The position numbers were made by a program, and so were the translations under genes. Shown piece by piece: positions 1 through 10,951 of a stretch of 64,000 nt of DNA. The notes beneath the pieces were generated by a model. That model did no database searches, was not told the DNA's origin, and was given only the letters and a program-made list of their open reading frames with translations. Position 1 is the stretch's first letter; each line of letters opens with the position of its first letter. The stretch is from Coenobita brevimanus (lineage: Eukaryota > Arthropoda > Malacostraca > Decapoda > Coenobitidae): positions 8,466,093-8,530,092 of the forward strand of contig CM064690.1 in assembly GCA_032717465.1 (NCBI GenBank). Direction: 5' to 3'.

Positions 1-1153
1 TAGATTTGGGTGATACACAGAATTCATCGACCAGTATTTCTTTTCGTTTTCCTAGTCTTAAGAGTTTAATTAAGGTGTTTTTCCTAGGCGTAAGAATTTA
101 GCTCGAGTGAGTGAGTGAGTACGATCTCTTTATTTGAATTCATTTGAAGTGTAACGTTAAATTTATTTTTGTAATCAATAAATTTAACAGTTCTTTTCCT
201 TGAGCTTAATGTAATGAAAACTCTTGTTTCATTTCTCCACAATTAAGCTTATTTTCCATGTAGCTCCTAGCTTGCATAAACGTTTTGCTATTCATAACTG
301 GTACTTAGGCCAGTCTTGTGTATTAAACTTAAAATCCATTGTGCCTCCTAGGAGTTAAGCATTAGCAAGAACCTGATATTATTATTAGTATTAGTTATTT
401 ATTGTCAGGGGTGAAATAACTTTCTCCAGAGGCTAACAGTACTAGTAATCAGCATTTGTGAGTAATTAGTCTCTGCTGTATACTGTTGAGAAAGTTTATA
501 AGTTCTCGTTCTGAGAAAATCGGCGAAGTAAGCCAGCGTAAATAATCGTTGTTAAACGTAGCAAGACAATCATTGTCCTTGCTCTTCAATATTATTGAAC
601 ATTATTATCATATTAAATAATATTTAGCATTTATTTTAAAAACCCCGTGATATTTTAAAAACTCCGTGACAGACATTCTGAGGGTGGGAACTTGGAATGT
701 GAAAGGAAAGAATGATGAAGTGAAAGAAAGAGAGATTGTTCAGGTGCTTCAGGATGCAAAAGTGGATATGTGTGGATTGAATGAAACTAAATGAACAGGT
801 GAAAGGGTGAGAGAATGAGAATACGGTTTAGGTATATGTGTGGGAGTCAATGAGAATGAGAGGGCAAGAGAGGGAGTATGTCTGATGATAAGCAAGAAGT
901 GGAAGGAGAATATAAGAGAGTATGGAACAGTGGGTGCAAGGATTGTATGGGTGAGGATGAAAGTAGGTATACAAGCGTGGGCAATTGTATGTGTGTATGC
1001 TCCGACAGAGGACCGAATGGCAAGAGTGAAAGATGAGTTTTGGGCGAGAGTAGAAGCATATATGGACAAATTTACTGGTGTTTACCGTTAATTTAGCAAG
1101 TGAATTTTTGCTTTATCAATTCATAGAGTACTTAACTCTATTTAGTTTATTCT
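1..1153 (+). repeat. Element 1, 5' LTR (left end cut by window)
   Basis: Position 1 onward repeats almost exactly from position 5203 (same tagatttggg start, same GTGAGT run, same order through to the LINE fragment and beyond), with a few substitutions and small indels. I read it as a long terminal repeat whose first ~345 bp lie outside the window. It carries an embedded LINE endonuclease fragment (672-1074). The right edge is placed just before a possible primer binding site at 1154 and is uncertain, because the expected terminal CA is not clear. Short AT-rich direct motifs (ccccgtgatattttaaaa / actccgtgaca) occur at 643-672. Confidence 0.6.
672..1074 (+). pseudogene. LINE (RTE-type) endonuclease N-terminal fragment inside the LTR
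   Basis: Translation shows the start of an apurinic/apyrimidinic-type endonuclease: a GTWNVKGKNDEVKEREIVQV-like opening, then EGVCLMISKKWKENIREYG and AWAIVCVYAPTEDR. This matches, segment by segment, the endonuclease start of the near-complete LINE at 50084-50490 in this window. In-frame stops (for example in the nnEx-TK-stop region near 790-820) make it non-coding. It ends abruptly after YMDKF, where LTR sequence resumes. Only ~130 residues of the enzyme are represented. Confidence 0.75.
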
Positions 1154-1374
1154 TGGTAACGCCAGACGATTTTATTCGCTCCTGGGAAGTCGCCGTACCC
1201 ATTGTGTTTATTATTGAGTCTTCCCAGTCATTTGCATTTTTGCTCTAATCTTTGCCAGTTAACTAGATAAGACTGGTCACCACTAGCTTGTGTCTGTACT
1301 CTTTACTTGTGCTTATTAGTATTCGTTTGCGAAGTAGTCAGTACTCAGTTTCGTTTGCTTAATAAGCTAGCATC
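1154..1374 (+). other. Element 1 possible primer binding site and untranslated leader
   Basis: A TGGTAACGCCAGACG string follows the presumed LTR end and has the TGG start typical of tRNA primer binding sites of LTR retrotransposons. I could not match it to a specific tRNA. The rest, to the gag ATG at 1375, has no convincing coding content. Confidence 0.35.
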
Positions 1375-3116
1375 ATGGCAGCCAGTGCTTATGTACAGGA
1401 AGCAAAGAAATGGGTCTTACAGACCCAACTAAAATTAAAGAGTACATACTCTCACGGCATAATATGGACCAGCAGCGTGAGAATGATGCCCGTGAAGAGC
1501 GTTAGATTCAGCGTTAATACGAGCGAGAACAGCGTGAATACGAGCGAGAACAGCGTGAGGAACGCGAAAAGAAGCGCGAATACGAGCGAGAACAGCGCGA
1601 ACACGAGCAAAAACAGTGCGAACTCGACTTAGAACACGAGCAAGAACAGCGTGAGGAACGAGAGAGAGAACGAGAGTACGAACGTGCCGAGCGAGAAGCA
1701 CGTGAAAAACATGAATATGAAATGCTGAAGCTCAAGCGAGATTCCTTGGCTTCAGATACATCTGGTGCAGTTGGTCAAAGCTCCACGAGCGTTCTCCCTG
1801 CACATGTCCTGGCGACCCCACGCATCAAGCTTCCTTCATACAAGGAAGGCAAGCGAATCGAGCCGTACATAGCTCGTTTTGAGGACATGGCAGACAGGTA
1901 TCAACTGGATGAGGCAGCTAAGCAGATCCAATTTCTTAGTTTATTTGAGGGCCCTGCCCTCGATATTCTGAACAGAATTCGTGGAGACAATCTCACATGT
2001 GAGATGATGAAAGCTGCACTCATTAAGGCGTATGGTCTCACAGTAGACGACGCCAAAGTTCAGTTCATGCGAGCTCATCTCCAAGACAAGGAGACAGCTG
2101 TTCAGTTCCTTGATCGTCTCACCGCTTACTTAAATGAGTGGATGGAGAAAGATGAAACTCCTTCCACGCGTGAGGGGATAATTGATCTTATGCTGGGTAC
2201 ACAGCTAGAGAGGTCGTGGCCTGCTGAGCTCATAGGACAGCTTAAGATCTGCCAGGTGAAAGATGCCAGCCAAATGGCAGAAAAGGCTGACGCATTCTTT
2301 ACTGCATACAGGTATCAAACTCGTAAGCAAAACACCTGGAACAGAAAACCTGATAAATCTGGGAAGCCGTCTCAGACTGAACCCCAGCAACAAAGCCATT
2401 CTCAGAATAATGGCCAAGGTCCAAGCAAACCGCAGAAGGACCAGGAGCAAAACACTCAGAAACCTGAGTGGAAGAGGTACAACAAGTACCCTAACCAGCA
2501 GCAGTATCAGCCACCCAACCGACCGTCGGGACAAACTTTTTCACCACCAGCTCAAAAGAGGCAGGAAGCGAATGCAGCCTTCATTCCTCAGCAGCAGCAC
2601 GGTGGTCACGTCCCTACCAGTATGGGTACTTCCCCACAGTTCACTAGTCCCACAGTGACAGTGAACCCCCCTCCACAGATGGCCAATGTTTCATCTTCCC
2701 AAAATAATTCTCAAGGCACAATGTTTGCCACATCAATTCAGCAGCCTCATGAGTGGCTAGCTGCTTCCTCCACAGGCCCTCCCACAGGTGACAGTACCTT
2801 CCTTGTTCAGCCAGGGTTTGTGGGAGACATCCCTGTGAAGGTCCTGAGAGATAATGGTTCCTCAGGTTGCTCTGTCAAGCAGAGTCTAGTTCGGCCTGAG
2901 CAGTATACAGGTCGACAGATCCATGCAAACCTTATTGATGGATCAGCGACATTGTTCCCCGAGGCATTTATCCAGGTGGCATCTCCATTTTATACTGGTA
3001 CGACACTCGCAGTTGTCATGCCAGAACCTTTATTTAACCTAATTGTAGGCAACATTCACGGAGTCAAGGATAGTTGCTCTGATGATGACACTACTCAGAC
3101 TTCGGCTGCGCGGTAA
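1375..3116 (+). pseudogene. gag: Element 1 gag and degenerate protease
   Basis: Gag-like polyprotein, broken near its start. From ATG 1375 a short N-terminal piece (MAASAYVQEAKKWVL) loses frame near 1430. The next stretch, in the frame of the downstream ORF, is a highly charged E/R-rich coiled coil interrupted by two in-frame stops near 1503 and 1517. From 1722 a 464-residue ORF is open. It holds a capsid-like region (~30-200, with YIARFEDMADRYQ, AHLQDKETAVQFLDRLTAYL and IIDLMLGTQLERSWP), a Q/P/N-rich basic linker (~205-330) without a CCHC knuckle, and a C-terminal retropepsin-like domain whose catalytic triplet reads D377-N-G instead of DTG. The altered triplet suggests the protease is inactive. 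The stop at 3114-3116 precedes where RT would normally follow; no RT is found. Confidence 0.75.
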
Positions 3117-3235
3117 CACGAGCCATGGCTGAGGCTCCAGACTGTGTCACCCCAGTGATCATTGAATCGCCGCAAGATCTGATGTGTAGTCAACTTGTTG
3201 TACAAGAATAACATTCTGACCCGACACTTGCTGCC

Positions 3236-3706
3236 GTGCAGAACAAACAAAAGGGTCGAGTGATTAAGTATTCACGGGGAGGTCGAGCCAAGTTCCTTCG
3301 CAAACAAGGACGGCTCTACCGTGAGTCACGAACACCCGAGGGCGAGGTTCGACTGCAGTTTCTCGTTCCCGCCAAGTACCACCTAGCAGTGTTACATTGG
3401 GGTCATTGTTCAGCCTCATGAGGTCACATGGGCAAAAGGAAGACCCAGGGCCGTATCCGAGCTGACTTTTTCTGGCCAGGGATGGGACGAGACATAGATA
3501 GTTTTGTCCATTCCTGCAGTGTGTGTCAAAGTAAAACCACTAATCATGGACATGTCCTTCCTGTGCCGTTCGTAACCACACCTGTAATCTCTGAGTCAGT
3601 TGAGAGACAGGGTAGTGGTGAAGTGGGTGCAGACCTGACGTCTCGCCCATTGGCCTCACAGGACGCATTATGTCCAGGGCCTGTACATACAAATTATGTA
3701 CCGTAG
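3236..3706 (+). pseudogene. Element 1 integrase zinc-binding (H2C2) remnant
   Basis: Two collinear ORFs in the same frame (3236-3421 and 3428-3706) are separated by one TGA at 3419-3421. Together they resemble the HHCC zinc-binding domain that begins Ty3/gypsy integrases: a histidine stretch (LAVLHWGHCSAS / GHMGKRKTQGRIR), then FFWPGMGRDIDSFVHSCSVCQ with the CxxC pair. The catalytic DDE core that should follow is missing; the frame runs into unrelated sequence and the 109-bp minisatellite. Reverse transcriptase and RNase H are absent upstream as well, so this element cannot transpose on its own. Confidence 0.7.
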
Positions 3707-4241
3707 GTTAAGGGGGAAGTTCGAGAGAGAACTCCGCAGAGGCGACTCGAGGCTATGGAAGACCCGAGTTTGCACAAGGATTCTCAGCTCCCCGATACTA
3801 ATATAAGTACTGTAGGTTAAGGGGGAAGTTCGAGAGAGAACTCCGCAGAGGCAACTCGAGGCTATGGAAGACCCGAGTTTGCACAAGGATTCTCAGCTCC
3901 CCGATACTAATATAAGCACTGTAGGTTAAGGGGGGAGTTCGAGAGAGAACTCCGCAGAGGCGACTCGAGGCTATGGAAGTCCCGAGTTTGCACAAGGATT
4001 CTCAGCTCCCCGATATTAATATAAGTACTGTAGGTAAAGGGGGAAGTGAGAACTCCGCAGAGGCGACTCGAGGCTATGGAAGACCCGAGTTTGCACAAGG
4101 ATTCTCAGCTCCCCGATATTAATATAAGTACTGTAGGTTAAGGCACAGGTTGAGGACCCATGTGCAGTTCGAGGCTATGGAAGACCCAAGTTTGCACGAG
4201 GATTCTCAACTTGCCGACACTAATCGTGTGCTATAAGTAAT
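3703..4241. repeat. 109-bp minisatellite inside element 1
   Basis: Units start with gtaggttaagggggaag at 3703, 3812, 3921, 4030 and 4132. Spacings are 109, 109, 109 and 102 bp; the fourth unit has lost tcgagag. The fifth copy is diverged and fades out near 4241. The array lies between the integrase remnant and the 3' LTR. The repeated reverse-strand ORFs it creates (starting MCKLG) are periodicity artefacts. Confidence 0.9.
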
Positions 4242-4858
4242 GGCGACCTCGAATGTACGAAGCTTGGGCTGTCACTCGTATTTTTCAGCCAGAGCGTACT
4301 TGTCGCAGCATGTACTGATTGCTAGGCAGAGAGAGTAATTGTAACTTAATATAAGTTTTGTCTCATTGACACTTTTGATGCTCCACCTCAATTGATTTTG
4401 CAGGTACAGCAATGGGTGTAGCAGTTTTGCTGTGCGGGCTAGGTGATCGTCTGCCGCACGCCGCCGCCTCTTCTCCTCTGCCTTCGTCGTTGCCATATTA
4501 TTATTTACTGTGTCATTTTACACGTAGGTACAGTTACATTACAACTGTCACACCTACACCGTGTATTACATACACCACGCTACACAACAATTAGTTGTCA
4601 GTGTAAATGTAGCGAACTTTCGCTCAATTTGACCTGAGTACAGGATTTTCACCGTCGTCACGGAGTTTTTCCCTCAAGCTTGCTTCTATTAACATAAATA
4701 CGAGTGTTTTTCGCTCACTGGCGACTGCGACTTTCTCCTGTAGCAGGATACCACACACACCACAGTGTGAATCTTGTGTGACTGAGCTAGGATTTATATC
4801 TATGTGTATTGAAATCTTTCTTCTGAAAGAAGAAAGATTTAATTTTCATGGGGCGTAA
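4242..4858 (+). other. Element 1 3' non-coding region with a perfect hairpin
   Basis: About 600 bp with no coding signal. It contains a perfect 12-bp stem, 5-nt loop hairpin at 4812-4840 (aaatctttcttc / gaagaaagattt). The presumed LTR start at 4859 is preceded by a short purine run (atggggcg). Confidence 0.5.
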
Positions 4859-6354
4859 TGTTGCGAGTCGGCTAGTGACATTGGCTTTTTGTTAAACGTG
4901 AACTCAAGTGGAATCCCAGTTTATCGTTCAGTTAACCGCTCATTCGGACGGAAGCTTTGTCAAATCAATTTTTCATTGTCATTCGTGATCGTCTTTGTGT
5001 GAGACATTAGCGCTTCCGCTGAGTGATTTGTTTTGGGCGCGTTTCACTCACTCGGCCGTTAAAAAATGCGGCATATCGCTCCCATTTCCTTCTCATGAGT
5101 TTAGTCAGTCCAGTGTTTGCTCTGACGGAGAGAGGTTCTGTGCTCCAGCAGTGTGAGAGGTCAACCCAAGCTCCACAAGATCACAGCTCCAAGCTCCCAC
5201 CCTAGATTTGGGTGATACACAGAATTCATCGACCAGTATTTCTTTTCGTTTCCCTAGTCTTAAGAGTTTAATTAAGGTGTTTTTCCTAGGCGTAAGAATT
5301 TAGCTCGAGTGAGTGAGTGAGTGAGTACGATCTCTTTATTTGAATTCATTTGAAGTGTAACGTTAAATTTATTTTTGTAATCATTAAATTTAACAGTTCT
5401 TTTCCTTGAGCTTAATGTAATGAAAACTCTTGTTTCATTTCTCCACAATTAAGCTTATTTTCCATGTAGCTCCTAGCTTGCATAAACGTTTTGCTATTCA
5501 TAACTGGTACTTAGGCCAGTCTTGTGTATTAAACTTAAAATCCATTGTGCCTCCTAGGAGTTAAGCATCAGCAAGAACCTGATATTATTATTAGTATTAG
5601 TTATTTATTGTCAGGGGTGAAGTAACTTTCTCCAGAGGCTAACAGTACTAGTAATCAGCATTTGTGAGTAATTAGTCTCTGCTGTGTACTGTTGAGAAAG
5701 TTTATAAGTTCTCGTTCTGAGAAAATCGGCGAAGTAAGCCAGCGTAAATAATCGTTGCTTAATGTAGCAAGACAATCATTGTCCTTGCTCTTCAATATTA
5801 TTGAACATTATTATCATATTAAATAATATTTAGCATTTATTTTAAAAACCCCGTGATATTTTAAAAACCCCGTGACAGACATTCTGAGGGTGGGAACTTG
5901 GAATGTGAAAGGAAAGAATGATGAAGTGAAAGAAAGAGAGATTGTTCAGGTGCTTGAGGATGCAAAAGTGGATATGTGTGGATTGAATGAAATTAAATGA
6001 ACAGGTGAAAGGGTGAGAGAATGAGAATACGGTTTAGGTATATGTGTGGGAGTCAGTGAGAATGAGAGGGCAAGAGAGGGAGTATGTCTGATGATAAGCA
6101 AGAAGTGGAAGGAGAATATAAGAGAGTATGGAACAGTGGGTGCAAGGATTGTATGGGTGAGGATGAAAGTAGGTATACAAGCGTGGGCAATTGTATGTGT
6201 GTATGCTCCGACAGAGGACCGAATGGCAAGAGTGAAAGATGAGTTTTGGGCGAGAGTAGAAGCATATATGGACAAATTTACTGGTGTTTACCGTTAATTT
6301 AGCAAGTGAATTTTTGCTTTATCAATCCATAGAGTACTTAACTCTATTTATTTT
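4859..6354 (+). repeat. Element 1, second LTR copy
   Basis: Starts with TGTTGCGAG at 4859, a plausible TG... LTR start, and is complete up to the primer-binding-like TGGTAACGCC at 6355. From 5203 it matches window positions 1-1153 at near identity, including the LINE fragment. Length is about 1.5 kb. The left edge is inferred only from the TG dinucleotide and upstream purines, because the first copy is cut by the window. Confidence 0.55.
5879..6281 (+). pseudogene. LINE (RTE-type) endonuclease fragment, second LTR copy
   Basis: Same fragment with the same endpoints as at 672-1074, differing by only a few bases. It was therefore present in the LTR before the two LTR copies diverged. It does not encode a complete product. 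Confidence 0.75.
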
Positions 6355-6400
6355 TGGTAACGCCAGACGATTTTATTCGCTCCTGGGAAGTCGCCCTACC
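6355..6400 (+). other. Start of a further element 1 internal region
   Basis: Sequence after the second LTR keeps matching the first copy's internal region (TGGTAACGCCAGACG... gaagtcgcc) right up to the gap. Flanking host DNA is not what follows this LTR. Confidence 0.5.
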
Positions 6401-6500
6401 NNNNNNNNNNNNNNNNNNNNNNNNNNNNNNNNNNNNNNNNNNNNNNNNNNNNNNNNNNNNNNNNNNNNNNNNNNNNNNNNNNNNNNNNNNNNNNNNNNNN
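6401..6500. other. Assembly gap (100 N)
   Basis: Exactly 100 N, the usual placeholder for an unsized scaffold gap. It falls at the junction of two repeat families, so order and distance across it are not established. Confidence 1.
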
Positions 6501-7004
6501 CCCTGTACAGATATTATTATTGTGAGTGCTCAAGAAATCTCCAACCATCTAGCAGCTGTGTGTAATTTGAGTATAACTGTTGATGCATATTTTTCATGTA
6601 CTGTGTAGCAAAAGGTTTAATCTTGTAGGCCTAGTGAAGTTTTTTGATTAATGTGGGGTTCTTTATGTCAGTCATTTTTGATAATAGTTTGGATCTGTAA
6701 TAATTTATCTGGCATTCACTGAGTATTATCTGGTATCTCATTTTATCAGGGCTGACTTAGATAAATTTACTCTTGCTAATTTCGTGTTAATAGAGGCTAT
6801 TGCAGTTAACCATATATTTAACCTGTTTATTTGCCATTACATTATCCTTATGAGTTCTGAATGTTTTGTTGTTAGTTTAAGCATTAAACTTTAACTTGTA
6901 ATTTTACCTAACTCTTTTGTTTTGAACCTGGAGACTTTACGGGACAGTAGTGACTCTTCGTATTCTCACTTAAAGTGTACATTATCTTTCTCTGTTCCGT
7001 AACA
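6501..7004 (+). repeat. Array LTR a (5' part lost in gap)
   Basis: Matches the last ~500 bp of the other LTRs and ends in CCGTAACA. It has private differences (for example ttgatgcatatttttcatg), so it is the most divergent of the seven. Confidence 0.9.
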
Positions 7005-7010
7005 TAAATT

Positions 7011-7028
7011 TGGCGACCTCTCATCAGG
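7011..7028 (+). other. Primer binding site candidate (TGGCGACCTC), repeated in each unit
   Basis: Six nucleotides after the LTR end comes TGGCGACCTCTCATCAGG. TGG plus GCGACC is a common tRNA-complementary start in gypsy-like elements. The same site follows each LTR, at 11739, 16469, 21195, 25921 and 30651. The exact tRNA was not identified. Confidence 0.65.
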
Positions 7029-7085
7029 ATATTCAGGATATTATCATAAGGATATTGTTTGATATTTTGTGACTGTGATATATTC

Positions 7086-8309
7086 ATGATGGCTACTATT
7101 TCTACACTTGATGAAGCCAAAGATTTTTTGTCAAATGTGCAAACAGTGTGTGATATAGAAAACAGAACAAAGAATGAACTTAAGCTTGTTGCTCAACAAT
7201 TGGGAATTGCAGTTCACTCTCATCATTCTAAGGATCAAATTGTTGGCATGATTAATAAAAGCTTGTTTAATGTAACTACTCCAAATGAGCAAACGCAGAT
7301 TGAATTAGCTAAGTTACAGCTAGCTCTGCAGGAGGCTCGTGCTAAAGAAGCTGAATTTCAGGCAAATGCTAATCAGGCGGAGTCTCAGGCTCGTATTCAG
7401 GAGGCTGAATTTCAAGCACGTGCTAAGGAGGCTGAGTCTCAGGCTAAGGAGGCGGAATCTCAGGTTCGGATTCAGGAGGCACAGATACAGGCTCAGGCAC
7501 AAGTTGAACTTGCCAGGATTCAGGCAGACCATGAGTATCGCATGAAACAAGGTGGAACTGGATCATCTAGCTCTGATGATTTTGATGTGGCTAAAAATGT
7601 TAAACTTGTCCCTCCTTTTAATGAATCTGATTTAACAAAGTATTTTCAGTTGTTTGAGAGGGTAGCTACAGGTTTTAATTGGCCTAAGGAGTATTGGACA
7701 GTACTCCTTCAAACTGTTCTCACCGGTAAAGCTCAAGTAACTTATGCATCTTTGCCTCAGGATCAGTCTGATAATTATGATGTAGTTAAGAGCTTGATTC
7801 TTAAGGCCTATGAGCTTGTTCCTGAAGCCTATAGAGTAAAATTTAGGACAACTTACAAGCAAGATAAGCAATCCCATGTTGAGTATGCAAAAATCAAAGA
7901 AGATCTGTTAGAGCAGTGGTTAAATTCTAAGAATGTGGATTCTGATTTTGGTAAATTTAAGCAGATGATTTTGCTGGAGGATTTCAAAAGGTGTATTAGT
8001 AAAGATGTAAGCCTATATCTTGATGAGAAAAGAATAGATAATTTGTCTGATGCTGCAGTTTTAGCTGATGAGTATGTTCTCACTCACAAGAGATATTCTA
8101 GAGAAAAAGGGAAAGCTGAGAGTAAGTACGTTGCCTCTACTCAGAGTACAGGTAACAGGAAAGAGAATAAGGATGATGTTTCTCAGGAAGTAAATACCAG
8201 CTTCACCTCTAGATTTCAGAAAAGTAAATGTACTTATTGTAGTAAGCTTGGTCATACTACGGAGAGATGTTTCAGGAGACAGCGTGATGTGAACAAAAGG
8301 AGTCTTTAA
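7086..8309 (+). pseudogene. gag: Unit 1 gag (frameshifted polyprotein, N-terminal half)
   Basis: Starts at the ATG pair 7086/7089 (MMATISTLDEA), preferred over the upstream TTG-initiated extension. Order: a short SAP-like helical region (~10-60), an A/E/Q-rich coiled coil of repeated QAxxQEAE-type heptads (~75-155), then a capsid domain (~170-340) whose C-terminal half resembles the vertebrate SCAN domain (EAYRVKFRT, FKQMILLEDFKRCI, AAVLADEYVL). A zinc knuckle follows (CTYCSKLGHTTERC, CX2CX4HX4C). In this unit the A-run at 8295-8298 has four A where the other units have five, so the frame ends at 8309 instead of running on into protease. Confidence 0.85.
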
Positions 8310-8329
8310 ATATTCAGTCAATTGGTCTA

Positions 8330-10951
8330 GTGTCCACTCTTGAGAGTTCCCAGAATTCTTTAACTGAGTTAACTGAACCTGCTTTGAGGGGTAACTTAAA
8401 TTCTCATGATGGAGCTCCTCTTTTGAGCAGTAACGTGGGTGACACTCTCAAGAGTTCATGTGCTAATTTCCTGTCTGATGGTTTTGTCAGTCCTCTGGAC
8501 AGTAATGACAGGAAATCAGTTCAAATATATCGTGATACAGGTGCTTGCCAATCCCTTATGCTGACCAGTGTTCTAGGCTCTAATTTTAATTCCTCTGATG
8601 AAACTGTAATCTTACAAGGTGTAGGGAATAATTACTTCTCTGTCCCTCTGTGCAGAGTGAATTTAGAGTCTGGTTTTGTTAATGGTTCTGTTATGGTTGG
8701 GTTGGTTGAGACACTCCCAATGTCAGGTGTAACTTTCTTACTTGGAAATGATATTGGTGGAAGTCAAGTGTGTCCAGCTCCTCAGTTGTCTAGTGAGCCA
8801 GTGGCTGCGTCCCAGGATTGTGATGTCCCTGATGTGTTCCCTGCATGTGCTGTCACTAGGGCTAAGTCTAAAGTTACTGGTGATTTAGAGGATAATGATG
8901 ATGATGATGTTATCCTAGCTGACACTTTTCTTGCTAATTTGGACCACTCACCAGATGAGGCAGTACCCCGTAGTGTTGATAATTTGTCTCGTCAAGAGTT
9001 GGTTGAGTTGCAGGTTGCTGACCCTGAGTTGAAAGGTCTAGCTAACTCTGCTTACAGTGAAGAAGAGTCAGCTGGTGCTTCTACTTGTTATTATGTAAAG
9101 TCAGGAGTACTTATGAGGAAGTGGAGACCCCCAACAGCATCAGCCGACTGTGAATGGGAGGTTGTACATCAAGTTGTCATCCCTCGTGTTTGTAGGCAGG
9201 ATATCATTAGAGTGGCTCATGATTCCAGTTTGGCAGGACACCTTGGAGTGAGGAAGACTGTGGCACGCATTTTGAAACACTTCTACTGGCCAGGTATCTT
9301 CAGGGATGTTTCCTGGTATTGTAAGTCTTGTCACACCTGTCAAGTTGTGGGGAAGTGTAATCAGACCGAAAAGGTTGCACCTCTAGTTCCCATTCCTCCT
9401 TTTGAGGCGCCTTTCACCCGTGTGTTGGTGGATATTGTGGGCCCTCTTCCTAAGACTTCTTCAGGATTTTCTTATGTGTTGACCATGATTGATATGGCTA
9501 CTCGTTATCCTGAAGCCATTCCACTTAGAAATATCTCAGCAAAGAACGTGGTTAAGGAAATGCTAGGGTTCTTCACAAAGTTTGGTCTGCCCAAGGAGGT
9601 ACAGTCAGACCGAGGAAGTAATTTCATGTCAAATGTTTTCAAGCAGTCTCTGAAAGAGTTGGGCATCACCCAGATCACGTCTTCAGCTTACCATCCCCAG
9701 ACCCAAGGAGCGTTGGAGAGATATCATCAAACACTCAAATCGATGCTCAAGAAATACTGTTTGGAACATCAGAAAGACTGGGATAAAGGTCTTCCATTCG
9801 TTGTGTTTGCTGCAAGAGAATCTCCAAATGAATCACTGGGCTTCTCACCTTTTGAACTACTGTTTGGCCATGAAGTAAGAGGACCCCTTAAGTTACTCAA
9901 GGAATGCTGGCTGTCGGAGGAAGATGACGTCAACCTGCTGGAGTATGTGATGAAGTTCAAAGAACGGCTGTCCACTGCTTTACAGCTGGCGAGAGAGAAT
10001 TTAGGAGCTGCTCAGGAGAAGATGAAGACTTGGTATGATAAGAAGTCCAGGTTACGCCACTTTCAGCCAGGAGATCAGGTTTTGATTCTGCTACCAGTTC
10101 ATGGGCAACCTCTTCAAGCCAAGTTTAGTGGCCCTTATTTCGTGGAGAAGAAACTCAGTGATGTCAACTATGTCATCGCCACACCAGATCGTAGAAAGAA
10201 CAAGCAACTATGTCACATCAACATGCTAAAGTTGTATCACAGGCGGGACGAAAATAATCCAGTCTGCACTGTAGCTGTTCCACCCGAGTCTGCAAGTGAA
10301 GCTCTCCCATGCAGTATGAGCCTGAGTGATAGTTTGGGGAAGAATCCTGATATCATGAATGATCTCCAGACTAAGCTTTCTCATCTACCTCCCAAGGAAA
10401 GGCAGGAGTTTTCGGCATTACTGCAGGAGTACCCGCAAGTGTTCCGTGCCACTCCAGGAAGAACTACTGTGTTGATGCATGATGTCGAGGTTGGTGACGC
10501 AAAGCCAATTAAACTGCCTCCTTACCGTGTGAACCCAGTGAAAGTTCCTCTCATCCAGAAGGAGCTTGGCTACCTGTTGGACCACAAGATGATTGAGCCC
10601 TGTCAGAGCGAGTGGAGTTCTCCTGTCACTCTAGTCCCTAAGCCAGGTGGGTCACAGAGGCTTTGCATTGACTACAGACGTGTTAATCAGATAACTAAAA
10701 CAGACACTTACCCTCTCCCTCGTGTGGAAGATTGCATAGACAAGATCGGAAAGGCTAGGTACATAAGTAAGTTTGATTTGTTAAAGGGATACTGGCAAGT
10801 ACCTATGACTGAACGTGCTAGGGAGATCTCATGTTTTGTAACATTAGGAAAGACATTTGCATGTTCTGTAATGCCATGTACAGATTGTTTTAGAGTAATA
10901 AGAAATTTCCTTTGTAAATTTCTTTTTTCTTTGTGGGGAGGTGTTACATAG
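8330..10951 (+). pseudogene. pol: Unit 1 protease-integrase-partial RT
   Basis: The continuation of the unit 1 polyprotein after the single-base deletion. It contains a retropepsin-like site (RDTGACQSLM), an HHCC zinc-binding domain, an integrase core with D, D and E in DD35E spacing, a GPYF-like C-terminal module (KFSGPYFVEKKL), and an RT N-terminal part (LVPKPGGSQRLCIDYRRVNQ, FDLLKGYWQVPM). Private changes include DVEVGDAKPI where other units read DVDVG. The stop TAG at 10949-10951 lies inside the following LTR. It has no own start codon and could be made only by frameshifting if the deletion is real. Confidence 0.85.
10932..10941 (+). other. Polypurine tract, repeated in each unit
   Basis: A tgtggggagg run directly precedes TGTTACATAG, where plus-strand DNA synthesis of an LTR element would be primed. 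Equivalent runs precede 15671, 20399, 25126, 29852 and 34583. The tract also lies inside the reading frame. Confidence 0.7.

Noticed and set aside
3668..4098. Repeated small minus-strand ORFs starting MCKLG
   Set aside because: Created by the 109-bp repeat; no start context or family similarity.
3703..4241. CRISPR-like array
   Set aside because: Units are contiguous 109-bp repeats without unique spacers, in eukaryotic transposon DNA.
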